IMG/VR virus record: IMGVR_UViG_3300030060_005313
Location: 1-64,000 of that record
DNA length: 64,000 nt
Strand: one strand, 5' to 3'
Source: a virus
How positions within the stretch are numbered: position 1 is the first letter of the stretch; each line of letters opens with the position of its first letter. The notes under the pieces were generated by a model. It was given only the letters and a program-made list of their open reading frames with translations. It ran no database searches and had not been told where the DNA came from. Positions 28,055 through 34,440 of the stretch are shown here, one piece after another. Both the position numbers and the translations under genes were made by a program.

Positions 28055-28625
28055 TGCTTGTGAATCAAAGTTAGAACCATATTCTCACGACGAATATACT
28101 TATAATGGAGAAGAGGTTGCTTATGAGATAACTCATAATGATACGATCGAAGACGATGTTGTGGAAGACACTCTTTCAAGATTGCAGTTTGAAGTGTTAA
28201 CAGATTTGGAAATGGACTCTAATGGTTACTACAGATTACAAATAGATACGACAAACTGGCAAACTCTATACAGATTTAGTGGTAGAGTAACTAGAGATAG
28301 TCTACCATGTAGGGTTATAGAGTTTGGATGGTACTCAGCTCATCATTGGATAATAGGTGATACTTTAGGATATGTTATCGCTAACAATGGTTTATCTGAT
28401 GACATGGTTTACGTTGGATATGATACAACATACTTGACTTGGTTTAACGGATTCGAAGTACCAATAGTAAATGGTAGTTCCTATTCAAATGATGATGGAG
28501 AAGTAAATACTATGATTGCACCAGTTCAAACTATGATTGGAGATACTATAAACATATCTTACGGATTTTGGGATAATTGGAGATTGGAAGAAACACGAGG
28601 TTTTTTTGAAATTATTTTAGATTAA
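27984..28625 (+). CDS. Predicted lipoprotein
   Basis: 213 residues from ATG 27984, with GGAG 5 bases before; a GTG at 27978 is in frame. A hydrophobic signal (SLIIVKKIISTVIILNVFNA) ends at a lipobox-like cysteine (NACES), so the mature protein would be lipid-anchored. The mature part is acidic and beta-rich with no recognised domain. The first 71 bases overlap the Lys-rich gene in a different frame. Confidence 0.75.
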   Translation: MYPKKSLIIVKKIISTVIILNVFNACESKLEPYSHDEYTYNGEEVAYEITHNDTIEDDVVEDTLSRLQFEVLTDLEMDSNGYYRLQIDTTNWQTLYRFSGRVTRDSLPCRVIEFGWYSAHHWIIGDTLGYVIANNGLSDDMVYVGYDTTYLTWFNGFEVPIVNGSSYSNDDGEVNTMIAPVQTMIGDTINISYGFWDNWRLEETRGFFEIILD

Positions 28626-28635
28626 GGAGTTTACT

Positions 28636-28833
28636 ATGGAAAAACTTATTAAAGAGGTTTTGGATAAATATAATAGTGGTAGGAAGAAACTACCTAATCA
28701 AGATTTGGCTAGACTAATAGTTGCACATATCAGAGTTGGTATAGATGGTAAAAAAGGCTGGTTCTTAGATTTAAGTGATCACCAAGGACAATATGATAGG
28801 GAACGTGAACTAATAGCTGAGTATGAAAGATGA
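28636..28833 (+). CDS. Small hypothetical protein
   Basis: 65 residues, helical and charged, no recognised domain. AAGGAG precedes the ATG. It overlaps the next gene by 4 bases. Confidence 0.7.
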   Translation: MEKLIKEVLDKYNSGRKKLPNQDLARLIVAHIRVGIDGKKGWFLDLSDHQGQYDRERELIAEYER

Positions 28834-29135
28834 AATGGGTATTAGTTAATAGATTTGATGAGATAGTCGATACCTGTGAAATAGCTAGTGGAGTAGGTGT
28901 ATCAGGTGCAAAAACTTACTTCAGAAAAAGAAAACAAATGGATGTCGAATCCTTTGATAAGCTATGGAAAGTGATGAGTAAAACAGAGTACGATAGAGTA
29001 TTTAAGAACAACCTATATGATAGACAGATGGGTAAGATGAAATACGAATGGTGGAAGGATGAAGAGACTTATTTAGACATAGAAGCACCAATTACCAAAA
29101 GTGGAGAAAGTAATGGCGGGAAAACAAAAGGGTAG
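28830..29135 (+). CDS. Conserved phage-like hypothetical protein
   Basis: 101 residues. It begins MKWVLVNRFDEIVDTCEIA, then SGAKTYFRKRKQM; I recall similar small proteins in large phages but no function. It overlaps both neighbours. Confidence 0.7.
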   Translation: MKWVLVNRFDEIVDTCEIASGVGVSGAKTYFRKRKQMDVESFDKLWKVMSKTEYDRVFKNNLYDRQMGKMKYEWWKDEETYLDIEAPITKSGESNGGKTKG

Positions 29136-29304
29136 GAGAAGATACCTATCCCCATCACAAGAAAAAGAATTAGAAATATTAGCTACAGAGATAGAGGCTG
29201 AAGCTATTCAAATGAAAATAGACTATGAGGAAAACCCTTCAGAAGATAGTGGTAGTGTCGTAGTAATACATCAAGAATCAGAACTTTTAGATGAGGAAGA
29301 ATAA
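29113..29304 (+). CDS. Small hypothetical protein, basic head and acidic tail
   Basis: 63 residues from ATG 29113, chosen because GGAG lies 6 bases upstream; GTG 29101 is in frame. A basic start (GKQKGRRRY) is followed by a Glu-rich helix and tail. No family recognised. Confidence 0.65.
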   Translation: MAGKQKGRRRYLSPSQEKELEILATEIEAEAIQMKIDYEENPSEDSGSVVVIHQESELLDEEE

Positions 29305-29526
29305 ATGATAATTACAACATTAGGATGGTTATGGATAGGTATATTAGTTGGTTCTACAGCTGGTTTAGTTTGGTCTACTATATACTATACGAGAAAGATA
29401 GGTACTTTAGAGGATGAAATAAAAACTCTTAGAGGGACTAGAAATGTACTGAAGGATGAGCTAATTAAATTAAACAATTCACCTAAACCCAAACCAAGAA
29501 GTAGACGTAAGGGATATAAAAAATAA
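29305..29526 (+). CDS. Small membrane-anchored coiled-coil protein
   Basis: 73 residues: one transmembrane helix (residues about 5-27), a short coiled coil, and a basic Pro/Arg/Lys tail. This shape is common among phage lysis or inner-membrane proteins, but no family is recognised. Confidence 0.7.
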   Translation: MIITTLGWLWIGILVGSTAGLVWSTIYYTRKIGTLEDEIKTLRGTRNVLKDELIKLNNSPKPKPRSRRKGYKK

Positions 29527-29532
29527 TATATA

Positions 29533-29558
29533 ATATATTTATATGTAAATATAATGGA
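29533..29558 (+). promoter_or_regulatory. TATTTATA late-promoter-like motif
   Basis: TATTTATA at 29536-29543 followed by TGTAAATATAATGGAG, in which the GGAG serves the GTG start at 29567. Same layout as at 11385, 43439 and 63519. Confidence 0.45.
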
Positions 29559-29566
29559 GATTCCAA

Positions 29567-29848
29567 GTGAATGCAAATGATAGAAAAGAGTTTGAGATAG
29601 TACACCTAAAGATAGACGAACTCAAAAAAGACATTACTGAACTAAAGAATGAGATGAGTAAGGCACATTCAAAGACAGATGAATCTCTAAGTTTTATAAA
29701 AGAAAACCTATTCAATCCAAATCAGGGATTATGGGCTGAAACCAAATTAAATAGTCAATTCAGAGAGAACTCACAGAAGTGGAGAGGGATAGTCGGTACG
29801 GGGTTTGTCGGATTGTTCCTCAAACAATTGTGGGATATGATGAATTGA
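29567..29848 (+). CDS. Coiled-coil protein with C-terminal membrane segment
   Basis: 93 residues from GTG 29567 (GGAG 8 bases upstream). A long heptad region (about 10-45) is followed by a hydrophobic C-terminal stretch (GIVGTGFVGLFLKQLW). The layout resembles XhlA-type holin accessory proteins, so a lysis role is possible; the evidence is shape only. Confidence 0.65.
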   Translation: MNANDRKEFEIVHLKIDELKKDITELKNEMSKAHSKTDESLSFIKENLFNPNQGLWAETKLNSQFRENSQKWRGIVGTGFVGLFLKQLWDMMN

Positions 29849-30113
29849 AGACGTGTGAATACGTGTATCGCTTGACATTGTTGACACATGGTAAAATCTT
29901 CTAACGAAGATTTCACAGAATAGGGTTATATCAGCCTCCCCCATCCTCATTAACTTTTCCAAAAAAATCATACCCTTTTCTTAAAATTTTTAATCGATTA
30001 ATCGGAAGATACCTAAGAGATTTAGGTGATTGAAAAAAATATCTAATCTAATCAAATTCTAACACAATTTATCCTAATATTTTGAAATGAGCCCACTATT
30101 TATCTAAAAGGGA
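29849..30113 (+). other. Gene-free stretch with stem-loops and TGACA repeats
   Basis: It holds two nearby TTGACA copies (29872 and 29881), a perfect 8 bp hairpin AAATCTTC/GAAGATTT at 29894-29913, a 12 bp palindrome TTAATCGATTAA at 29990-30001, and ACCTAA/TTAGGT at 30011-30027. No gene and no clear terminator are visible. It marks the start of a region with different base composition. Confidence 0.5.
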
Positions 30114-30452
30114 ATGAGCCCTTTGTTAATCCGAAACCCGTTAGTTGTGAGAAATAGAATGTTATTGAATATACTGCTTAGTTCGTTATTATTCATCACC
30201 AAAGAACCCGAGGTCATCAAACCCATTGAGATTAAACCGGATGATGTAAGTCCATCCCAAATCGGTTTAGCCATAGTAGAATTTGTAATAGATAGACGGG
30301 GTGAGGTAGGTGAGGTTAACGTTATAGATACATTTGATTTGAAGATAATCCCCCTATTGGAAGAAGCCGTAAGAAGAATGGAATTTAAACCAGGTATGCA
30401 GAATGGTGTACCGGTAGAGGTGAGGTATAGGTTACCAATAGAATTCAAATGA
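30114..30452 (+). CDS. TonB C-terminal domain protein
   Basis: 112 residues. After an N-terminal hydrophobic anchor (MLLNILLSSLLFI, about 16-28) the rest matches a TonB C-terminal domain: IGLAIVEFVIDRRGEVGEV, then a helix EEAVRRMEF and the FKPGMQNGVPVEVRYRLP block ending in IEF. TonB domains contact the Ton box of outer-membrane receptors. The usual long Pro-rich spacer is absent and the anchor is short, so it may be a mini-TonB or a competitor of host TonB. It overlaps the next gene (ATGA). Confidence 0.8.
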   Translation: MSPLLIRNPLVVRNRMLLNILLSSLLFITKEPEVIKPIEIKPDDVSPSQIGLAIVEFVIDRRGEVGEVNVIDTFDLKIIPLLEEAVRRMEFKPGMQNGVPVEVRYRLPIEFK

Positions 30453-30769
30453 GGTGGTTGGTCTTCTCAGTCTTACTGCTCTTCGGTTGTCAAGACACTA
30501 GAGTTGGTGAGGCTGAGGAGATTGATATATTCTATAGTAGTCAAAGCATATGTGACTGCCATAGAAGTGGTGTAGAGGTTTTAGAAAGCCTGATAGATAA
30601 GGGTGATGAGGTATATAGAACAATGTTTCAGGAATTAAGAGCAAATTGTTTGAGTAAGTACGGTACTGGTTTGTTTACTCCTAGCTGGTGTAATAATCCT
30701 GATTATATTGGAGAACTGATAGACAGCCTGTATACCATAGGGATAGATATAAACGGTCCCTATCCATAA
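30449..30769 (+). CDS. Predicted Cys-containing lipoprotein
   Basis: 106 residues. A signal (MRWLVFSVLLLFGC) ends in a lipobox LLFGC, so Cys14 would be lipidated. Four further cysteines (ICDC, CLS, WCNN) could form disulfides in the periplasm. Translationally coupled to the TonB-like gene by an ATGA overlap, so the two probably work together. Confidence 0.75.
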   Translation: MRWLVFSVLLLFGCQDTRVGEAEEIDIFYSSQSICDCHRSGVEVLESLIDKGDEVYRTMFQELRANCLSKYGTGLFTPSWCNNPDYIGELIDSLYTIGIDINGPYP

Positions 30770-30811
30770 ATAATTTCATATGCTATAAGATTCTGTAAGT
30801 AGGTTAACCCT

Positions 30812-30845
30812 ATTGGGGGGAGACATAAACCGAGCTCCCCCCAAT
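30812..30845 (+). other. Strong GC stem-loop
   Basis: ATTGGGGGGAG at 30812-30822 pairs perfectly with CTCCCCCCAAT at 30835-30845 over a 12-base loop. There is no T-run on either side, so it is not a classic terminator. The rest of the gene-free 30770-31157 interval holds a TATTTATA at 30862-30869, T/A-rich sequence and the palindromes listed below. Confidence 0.6.
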
Positions 30846-31082
30846 TATCACCACTCCATACTATTTATATATACCATTGTTATAGTACTTCAGGGGAGAA
30901 GGGCTATCGATTATATAGGATTTTATTTAGTATTAATTTTTATTGTATTGCCCATATTTTATGCATGGTGGAGAGATTCCTAAACCCAAATCCCCTTTGA
31001 CACACCTTAACCCATTCTTACCCACTTTTTGACACTATCACCTATTTATTATTAGAAGATATTGGTTATTATATACTACGTG

Positions 31083-31145
31083 TATGTCAGTATGACATAT
31101 TTTTTTAGCCAAGCATTTTAATAAACTGTGTGTGTCATATTGTCA
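31083..31145 (+). promoter_or_regulatory. Operator-like palindromes before the HNH-like gene
   Basis: TATGTCAGTATGACATA at 31083-31099 is a 17-base near-perfect palindrome (7 bp arms around GTA reading as 3 bases). TGTCATATTGTCA follows at 31133-31145, directly before the ribosome site. Related to the palindrome at 32579-32593. They may bind a regulator, possibly the HTH-containing product of the next gene. Confidence 0.5.
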
Positions 31146-31157
31146 GGAGGTGACGAA

Positions 31158-31673
31158 ATGCCAAAGAATTTAAGCAAGGATAGGATGGTTTGGGCCATTA
31201 ATGAGACTACTTCTATGAGACAGGCGGCTGTGTTATTAGGAGTAGCCTATAATACTTTTAAAAAGTATGCTAAGATGTATGAGCTGTGGAAACCTAATAT
31301 GGATGGGCCTAGAGCTAAAAGTGGTCTTCCACGTGGCTTTAAGCCGGTAGAAATAGCCGATATACTCTCCGGTAAGAACCCCGATTACTCTACAGCTAAG
31401 TTACAGTATCGGTTGGTTCGGGAAGGTTATCTGGAGGAGTGTTGTAGCAACTGTGGATATGATGAATATAGGCCGGCTGATATGACCAAGCCACTCCAAT
31501 TAGACTATCTGGATGATGATTCTACCAATAAAGAATTTAGCAACCTCCGCTTATTGTGTTATAACTGTTATTATCTACTGAAATTGAACCGAAATGAGCC
31601 CTCTGTACCCTCAAATGTGAAGACTTTTACCGAAGCAATCAACAAAGCCTTCTCCACCGACCCAACTGAGTAG
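31158..31673 (+). CDS. HTH protein with an HNH-like zinc domain lacking the catalytic histidines
   Basis: 171 residues from ATG 31158, preceded by AGGAGGTGA, by far the best ribosome site in the window. Residues about 16-40 look like a helix-turn-helix (SMRQAAVLLGVAYNTFKKY). From about 95 there is an HNH-type zinc scaffold: CCSNCG, PLQLDYLDDDSTN, NLRLLCYNCYYLL. Tyr stands where HNH nucleases have the catalytic His (LDH, NCH), so it is probably a DNA-binding protein and not a nuclease. Codons are more GC-rich than in the flanking genes. Confidence 0.78.
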   Translation: MPKNLSKDRMVWAINETTSMRQAAVLLGVAYNTFKKYAKMYELWKPNMDGPRAKSGLPRGFKPVEIADILSGKNPDYSTAKLQYRLVREGYLEECCSNCGYDEYRPADMTKPLQLDYLDDDSTNKEFSNLRLLCYNCYYLLKLNRNEPSVPSNVKTFTEAINKAFSTDPTE

Positions 31674-31692
31674 CGAATCCTAATCTCAATAC

Positions 31693-31729
31693 CCCTAAGC
31701 TTAACGCATTTTTGCCATATGAGTCAAGT
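31693..31729 (-). promoter_or_regulatory. Possible - strand copy of the phage promoter
   Basis: Read on the - strand, GACTTGACTCATATGGC (from 31730) matches the promoter at 33800 at 16 of 17 bases, and TTAAGCTTAGGGG follows about 22 bases after TTGACT. It would drive an antisense RNA into the 3' end of the HNH-like gene; no - strand gene is seen there. The -10 spacing is 1-2 bases longer than in the other copies. Confidence 0.4.
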
Positions 31730-31800
31730 CTTTTCTTATATTTTTATGCGGCTTATCGACTGCACGCGGCTAATTAATTGAAAAAAAGTTAAAAAACCCC

Positions 31801-31833
31801 TTGACTTTTAGCTTATTTCTTCGTAGCTTAAAG
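31801..31833 (+). promoter_or_regulatory. TTGACT/TAGCTT phage promoter before 31853
   Basis: TTGACT at 31801-31806 and GTAGCTTAAAGGG starting 22 bases later, 20 bp upstream of a small gene. Confidence 0.72.
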
Positions 31834-31852
31834 GGTAATAATTAAGGAATAT

Positions 31853-32008
31853 ATGATGTATAAGAATTTAGTAGAAAACCCATTCGGAGATATAGTCGAG
31901 AGAACTGATTACGGTACTCATAAGAATCAGTTAAATCTGTTCGATAATCTTAATGAGATAGTCGAGGAGAATAGAACGGCCAACGATATACTAAATTTCT
32001 TATTTTAA
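31853..32008 (+). CDS. Small acidic hypothetical protein
   Basis: 51 residues (ATG 31853 or 31856), with AAGGA upstream and its own promoter. Rich in Asn, Glu and Leu, with NLVENPFGDIVE and QLNLFDNLNEIVEEN repeating an N-x-x-x-F/I-V-E theme. Short acidic products expressed from their own promoter are often phage inhibitors of host proteins; that is only a possibility here. Confidence 0.6.
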   Translation: MMYKNLVENPFGDIVERTDYGTHKNQLNLFDNLNEIVEENRTANDILNFLF

Positions 32009-32026
32009 AATAATTGAAAAAAACCC

Positions 32027-32059
32027 TTGACTTTTAGCAAAATTCTTCGTAGCTTAAGG
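32027..32059 (+). promoter_or_regulatory. TTGACT/TAGCTT promoter of the structured RNA
   Basis: TTGACT at 32027-32032 and GTAGCTTAAGGGG starting 22 bases later. No gene of any length follows before the terminator at 32236; only a 2-codon ATG-AAT-TAG is found, so the product is probably an RNA. Confidence 0.72.
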
Positions 32060-32280
32060 GGTAATGATTAAGGAAATAACAATGAATTAGTGAGAAAAGA
32101 TTTAAAGAGAACATGACTTGGCTAAGACTTAATCTCTTCGCGGTGTTCTCTGAGTGGGGCTAGGGTTAAGAGCCACCGTCTGTCACTTTGTCTGACATCT
32201 GGAGCCCCAAAGATTTACTTTGTTATTGGTTAGGTGTGGCTGAGAGGTTTCCTCCTTATTCCCTCTCAGCCACTTTTTTT
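32060..32280 (+). ncRNA. Candidate structured non-coding RNA
   Basis: About 220 nt between a phage promoter and a strong terminator, without a plausible reading frame. Paired elements in order: AGAGAACA (32106-32113) with TGTTCTCT (32144-32151); GGGGCT (32156-32161) with AGCCCC (32203-32208), which encloses TGTCA (32181-32185) with TGACA (32193-32197); then the terminator hairpin. GC content is higher than around it. It does not match tRNA, tmRNA, 6S or SRP RNA as I know them. It could be a regulatory RNA, a decoy or an antitoxin-like RNA. Confidence 0.65.
32236..32280 (+). terminator. Strong Rho-independent terminator of the ncRNA unit
   Basis: GTGGCTGAGAGG at 32236-32247 pairs perfectly over 12 bp with CCTCTCAGCCAC at 32262-32273, followed at once by seven T. 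Confidence 0.95.
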
Positions 32281-32334
32281 ATTAACTCGGTTAGCTAAAA
32301 TATATTTTGCTACGCAAGGATGATATTTATATAT

Positions 32335-32523
32335 ATGAAAGACTTTAAACGATTACAGACACTTATTAACCAGATGGAGACAGACCTCATCATGCTCTAT
32401 CAGAGCGGGGAGGTCATAGAGTTCATGAAGGAAGACCCCGAGTACATAGCGGTATCGATGGTTAGTCTAATACTGGATAGGGAGCACTTCCTACAGCTAG
32501 GTATGGTGGTGGGGGAGGCATGA
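32335..32523 (+). CDS. Small helical hypothetical protein
   Basis: 62 residues from ATG 32335 (ATG 32320 is in frame). Helical, with RLQTLINQMETDLIM and a C-terminal hydrophobic part. TATTTATA at 32324-32331 sits just before the start and no ribosome site is evident, so the mRNA might be nearly leaderless if that motif is a promoter. Unknown function. Confidence 0.55.
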   Translation: MKDFKRLQTLINQMETDLIMLYQSGEVIEFMKEDPEYIAVSMVSLILDREHFLQLGMVVGEA

Positions 32524-32572
32524 CAGAGTGACAGAGCTGGGGGCCATGCCGTAGCATTAAGTCGTTAATCGC

Positions 32573-32599
32573 GAGCAGGTGACATATTGTCACACGCTC
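32573..32599 (+). promoter_or_regulatory. Nested palindrome / hairpin in gene-free 32524-32702
   Basis: GTGACATATTGTCAC at 32579-32593 is a 6 bp inverted repeat around TAT, enclosed by GAGC (32573-32576) and GCTC (32596-32599). The core shares CATATTGTCA with 31136-31145. Could be an operator or an RNA hairpin. The rest of the interval shows two TGACAGAG copies at 32521 and 32529 and nothing else I can name. Confidence 0.5.
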
Positions 32600-32702
32600 A
32601 TGCTGAAGCGTATATAGAGGCAAAATTTTTTTCCCTATAGTAATTGATAAAACTTTCGTATCATAATGATAAAAAATAATTAGCGTAGGGTATAGGGTAC
32701 TT

Positions 32703-32948
32703 ATGAAAATAGATTGGAAAAACTTATCGGGTGTAGTTGGGTTTATTGTGGCACTTTCAGGAGGTTACTATAAGCTCTCCTCTGACAGCCAACAGTTAGT
32801 AAAGGAGCAGATAGTTATTCAGAAGGCTGAGAAGGCTCGTTGGCAGATAGACTCTCTTCGTATAGAACGTAAGTTTAAGGAGTTGAGATGGGAGATGCAA
32901 GACTCACTCAGAATGGAGATAGCTAAGTTAGAGGATAAGTTGAGATGA
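32703..32948 (+). CDS. Membrane-anchored coiled-coil protein, lysis-type shape
   Basis: 81 residues: one N-terminal membrane helix (about 10-24, GVVGFIVALSGGYY) and then a long charged coiled coil to the end. This is the layout of inner-membrane spanins and of some holin accessories. A tiny membrane protein overlaps its stop. No family is recognised. Confidence 0.65.
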   Translation: MKIDWKNLSGVVGFIVALSGGYYKLSSDSQQLVKEQIVIQKAEKARWQIDSLRIERKFKELRWEMQDSLRMEIAKLEDKLR

Positions 32949-33019
32949 TATATTTTTTATTTGGTTGTATATTATTCTGTATAACACTATGTATATATCT
33001 TATGATTAGTATGGATTAA
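32945..33019 (+). CDS. 24-residue membrane peptide
   Basis: Starts in an ATGA overlap with the coiled-coil gene. Nearly all residues are hydrophobic (YFLFGCILFCITLCIYLM), one membrane helix with three cysteines. Could assist lysis or be an inner-membrane modulator. Reality rests on coupling and composition. Confidence 0.5.
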   Translation: MIYFLFGCILFCITLCIYLMISMD

Positions 33020-33022
33020 CCG

Positions 33023-33199
33023 ATGTGGTTTAGGATTAAGGCAAAAGATTTATCTATTGATAAACAGAATGGTGGTAGGTGGATAACGTTTTGGCTTTGG
33101 GGAGATAGTGAAGACCATATTAGAGATATATTAGATAGTAAAGGCCACCATGACCCTATTGAATACATTATCCAAGATAAACCAAGTTTTGTTGACTAA
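33023..33199 (+). CDS. Small hypothetical protein
   Basis: 58 residues, Trp-rich start (MWFRIKAKDLS, WITFWLWGD) and acidic middle. It begins 3 bases after the upstream stop and shares a TAATG with the next gene. No family recognised. Confidence 0.6.
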   Translation: MWFRIKAKDLSIDKQNGGRWITFWLWGDSEDHIRDILDSKGHHDPIEYIIQDKPSFVD

Positions 33200-33345
33200 T
33201 GATAAATTTTTTATTACATATCTACCTCAAATTTCGCCAATGGCTACTCCCAACTAAATACAAGACAATACACGTTTATAGCGATGACAATTGTCGAACC
33301 GACACCGAAGGTGGACCATATAAGGTACTAATCAAAAAAAAATAA
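33199..33345 (+). CDS. Small basic hypothetical protein
   Basis: 48 residues in TAATG overlap with the gene before. N-terminal hydrophobic and basic (FLLHIYLKFRQWLLP), Lys-rich end. Unknown function. Confidence 0.5.
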   Translation: MINFLLHIYLKFRQWLLPTKYKTIHVYSDDNCRTDTEGGPYKVLIKKK

Positions 33346-33364
33346 AAAAAGTTTCCCAAAAGAC

Positions 33365-33398
33365 TTGACTTGAATGCGGCTTAAGCGTTAACTTAGGG
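33365..33398 (+). promoter_or_regulatory. Variant TTGACT promoter before 33445
   Basis: GACTTGACTTG at 33362-33372, with GTTAACTTAGGGG starting 22 bases after the -35 start: a diverged -10 (TAACTT for TAGCTT) at the family spacing. It lies 47 bp before the next ATG. Confidence 0.55.
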
Positions 33399-33444
33399 GG
33401 CCACTAAAAGGCTGTTTTTTTAACACTTAATAAAAGGAGTTCAA

Positions 33445-33723
33445 ATGAACTATTCAATAACACTCAACACTTGGAAGCTACCAAACATCAAGCTAGGAGA
33501 TTCTTACCAGTACGGTGAGAAGAAACATAAGATTGGTGAGATTCGAAAGAATGATTTGGTCTTGGTTAAGAGATTCAAAAACTACTATCAGATGACGAAA
33601 GGAAATCACTACGAGACATATGTCTTGAAAGCGACTTCTAACTCTTTCAAACCGGTTCAGACGAATAGTGTTCGAATCCAAAACTCTTGGAGTCGGTACT
33701 TCGATTGTGTGAGGGTTTCATAA
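33445..33723 (+). CDS. Hypothetical protein
   Basis: 92 residues, basic and beta-rich, no recognised domain. AAAGGAG lies upstream of the ATG. It forms a single-gene unit bounded by a promoter and a terminator, with more GC-rich codons than the genes after it. Confidence 0.7.
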   Translation: MNYSITLNTWKLPNIKLGDSYQYGEKKHKIGEIRKNDLVLVKRFKNYYQMTKGNHYETYVLKATSNSFKPVQTNSVRIQNSWSRYFDCVRVS

Positions 33724-33733
33724 CTCTCAAAGA

Positions 33734-33764
33734 TAGGATGGGTTTCGGCCCATCCTATTTTTTT
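33734..33764 (+). terminator. Rho-independent terminator after 33445-33723
   Basis: TAGGATGGG (33734-33742) pairs perfectly with CCCATCCTA (33749-33757) around a 6-base TTTCGG loop, followed by seven T. Confidence 0.95.
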
Positions 33765-33799
33765 GCCCAAAATTATTTTAACTTTTTTTAAAAAAAGAC

Positions 33800-33832
33800 T
33801 TGACTCGTATGGCGTTTTATATATAGCTTAAG
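33800..33832 (+). promoter_or_regulatory. TTGACT/TAGCTT phage promoter before 33856
   Basis: TTGACT at 33800-33805 and TAGCTTAAGG starting 24 bases later (18 bp spacer). It shares GACTTGACTCGTAT with the promoter at 34388. Confidence 0.75.
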
Positions 33833-33855
33833 GCATGATAAAAAGGGAAAAAATA

Positions 33856-34035
33856 ATGAAAACAAATCAAATCGAAAGAGGTGAGTGGCTTGACAAAACT
33901 GTCTTCTTTAATGGAGTTATGGGTTCTGTTGTAGACCATTGTAATGGACGGTTTCTCGTCTGTTTTCACGATGCTGTAAATACTCACTTGTGGGAACACA
34001 AGTGGATTGATAATCAACTTTTAGTGTGGGGTTAA
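33856..34035 (+). CDS. Small hypothetical protein
   Basis: 59 residues from ATG 33856 (AGGGA 8 bases upstream); ATG 33835 falls at the expected transcription start and is less likely. RGEWLDKTVFFNGVMGSVVDH suggests a small beta barrel. Unknown. Confidence 0.65.
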   Translation: MKTNQIERGEWLDKTVFFNGVMGSVVDHCNGRFLVCFHDAVNTHLWEHKWIDNQLLVWG

Positions 34036-34036
34036 A

Positions 34037-34369
34037 ATGAACGAAACAATTTATAATAAAAATCATATGATTGGTGTTGAAGAATTAGAACCACCATTCA
34101 GAGAAGTTACATTTGATAACCTAATGTTAGAGTTCTGTAACGACTACGATAGAAGTGAGTGTGATGATTTTGCAGTAGTTTGGGATATGGTTGATGAAGA
34201 ACTTCACATTAAACAGATATACAACCATGATACTGGTGAGATTTATTGGGAAGATAATTTTCCTGAACTTGTAGGTTGTGGAGTCCTCGGTAGGGATTGG
34301 ACTATAGGTGATGAGATACTCTATTGTAGTCTTCTAATGTGGGGCGAAATGGAACAAACAATTGCGTAA
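34037..34369 (+). CDS. Acidic hypothetical protein
   Basis: 110 residues, strongly acidic, with VEELEPPFREVTFDNLMLEF and a Trp/Asp-rich middle. No family recognised. One base separates it from the gene before. Confidence 0.65.
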   Translation: MNETIYNKNHMIGVEELEPPFREVTFDNLMLEFCNDYDRSECDDFAVVWDMVDEELHIKQIYNHDTGEIYWEDNFPELVGCGVLGRDWTIGDEILYCSLLMWGEMEQTIA

Positions 34370-34387
34370 AAAAAATTAAAAAAAGAC

Positions 34388-34421
34388 TTGACTCGTATTG
34401 CATTTTTGTATTAGCTTAAGG
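34388..34421 (+). promoter_or_regulatory. TTGACT/TAGCTT phage promoter before 34441
   Basis: TTGACT at 34388-34393 and TAGCTTAAGG starting 24 bases later; followed by GCATGATAAA exactly as after the promoter at 33800. Confidence 0.75.
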
Positions 34422-34440
34422 CATGATAAATGAGGAAAAT

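Noticed and set aside
30812-30845. Terminator after the lipoprotein at 30449
   Set aside because: The stem is strong but there is no T-run on either strand; listed only as a stem-loop.
32156-32208. tRNA-like reading of GGGGCT...AGCCCC
   Set aside because: There is no TPsiC-like loop, anticodon arm or CCA-type layout, so the stem belongs to the unclassified ncRNA.
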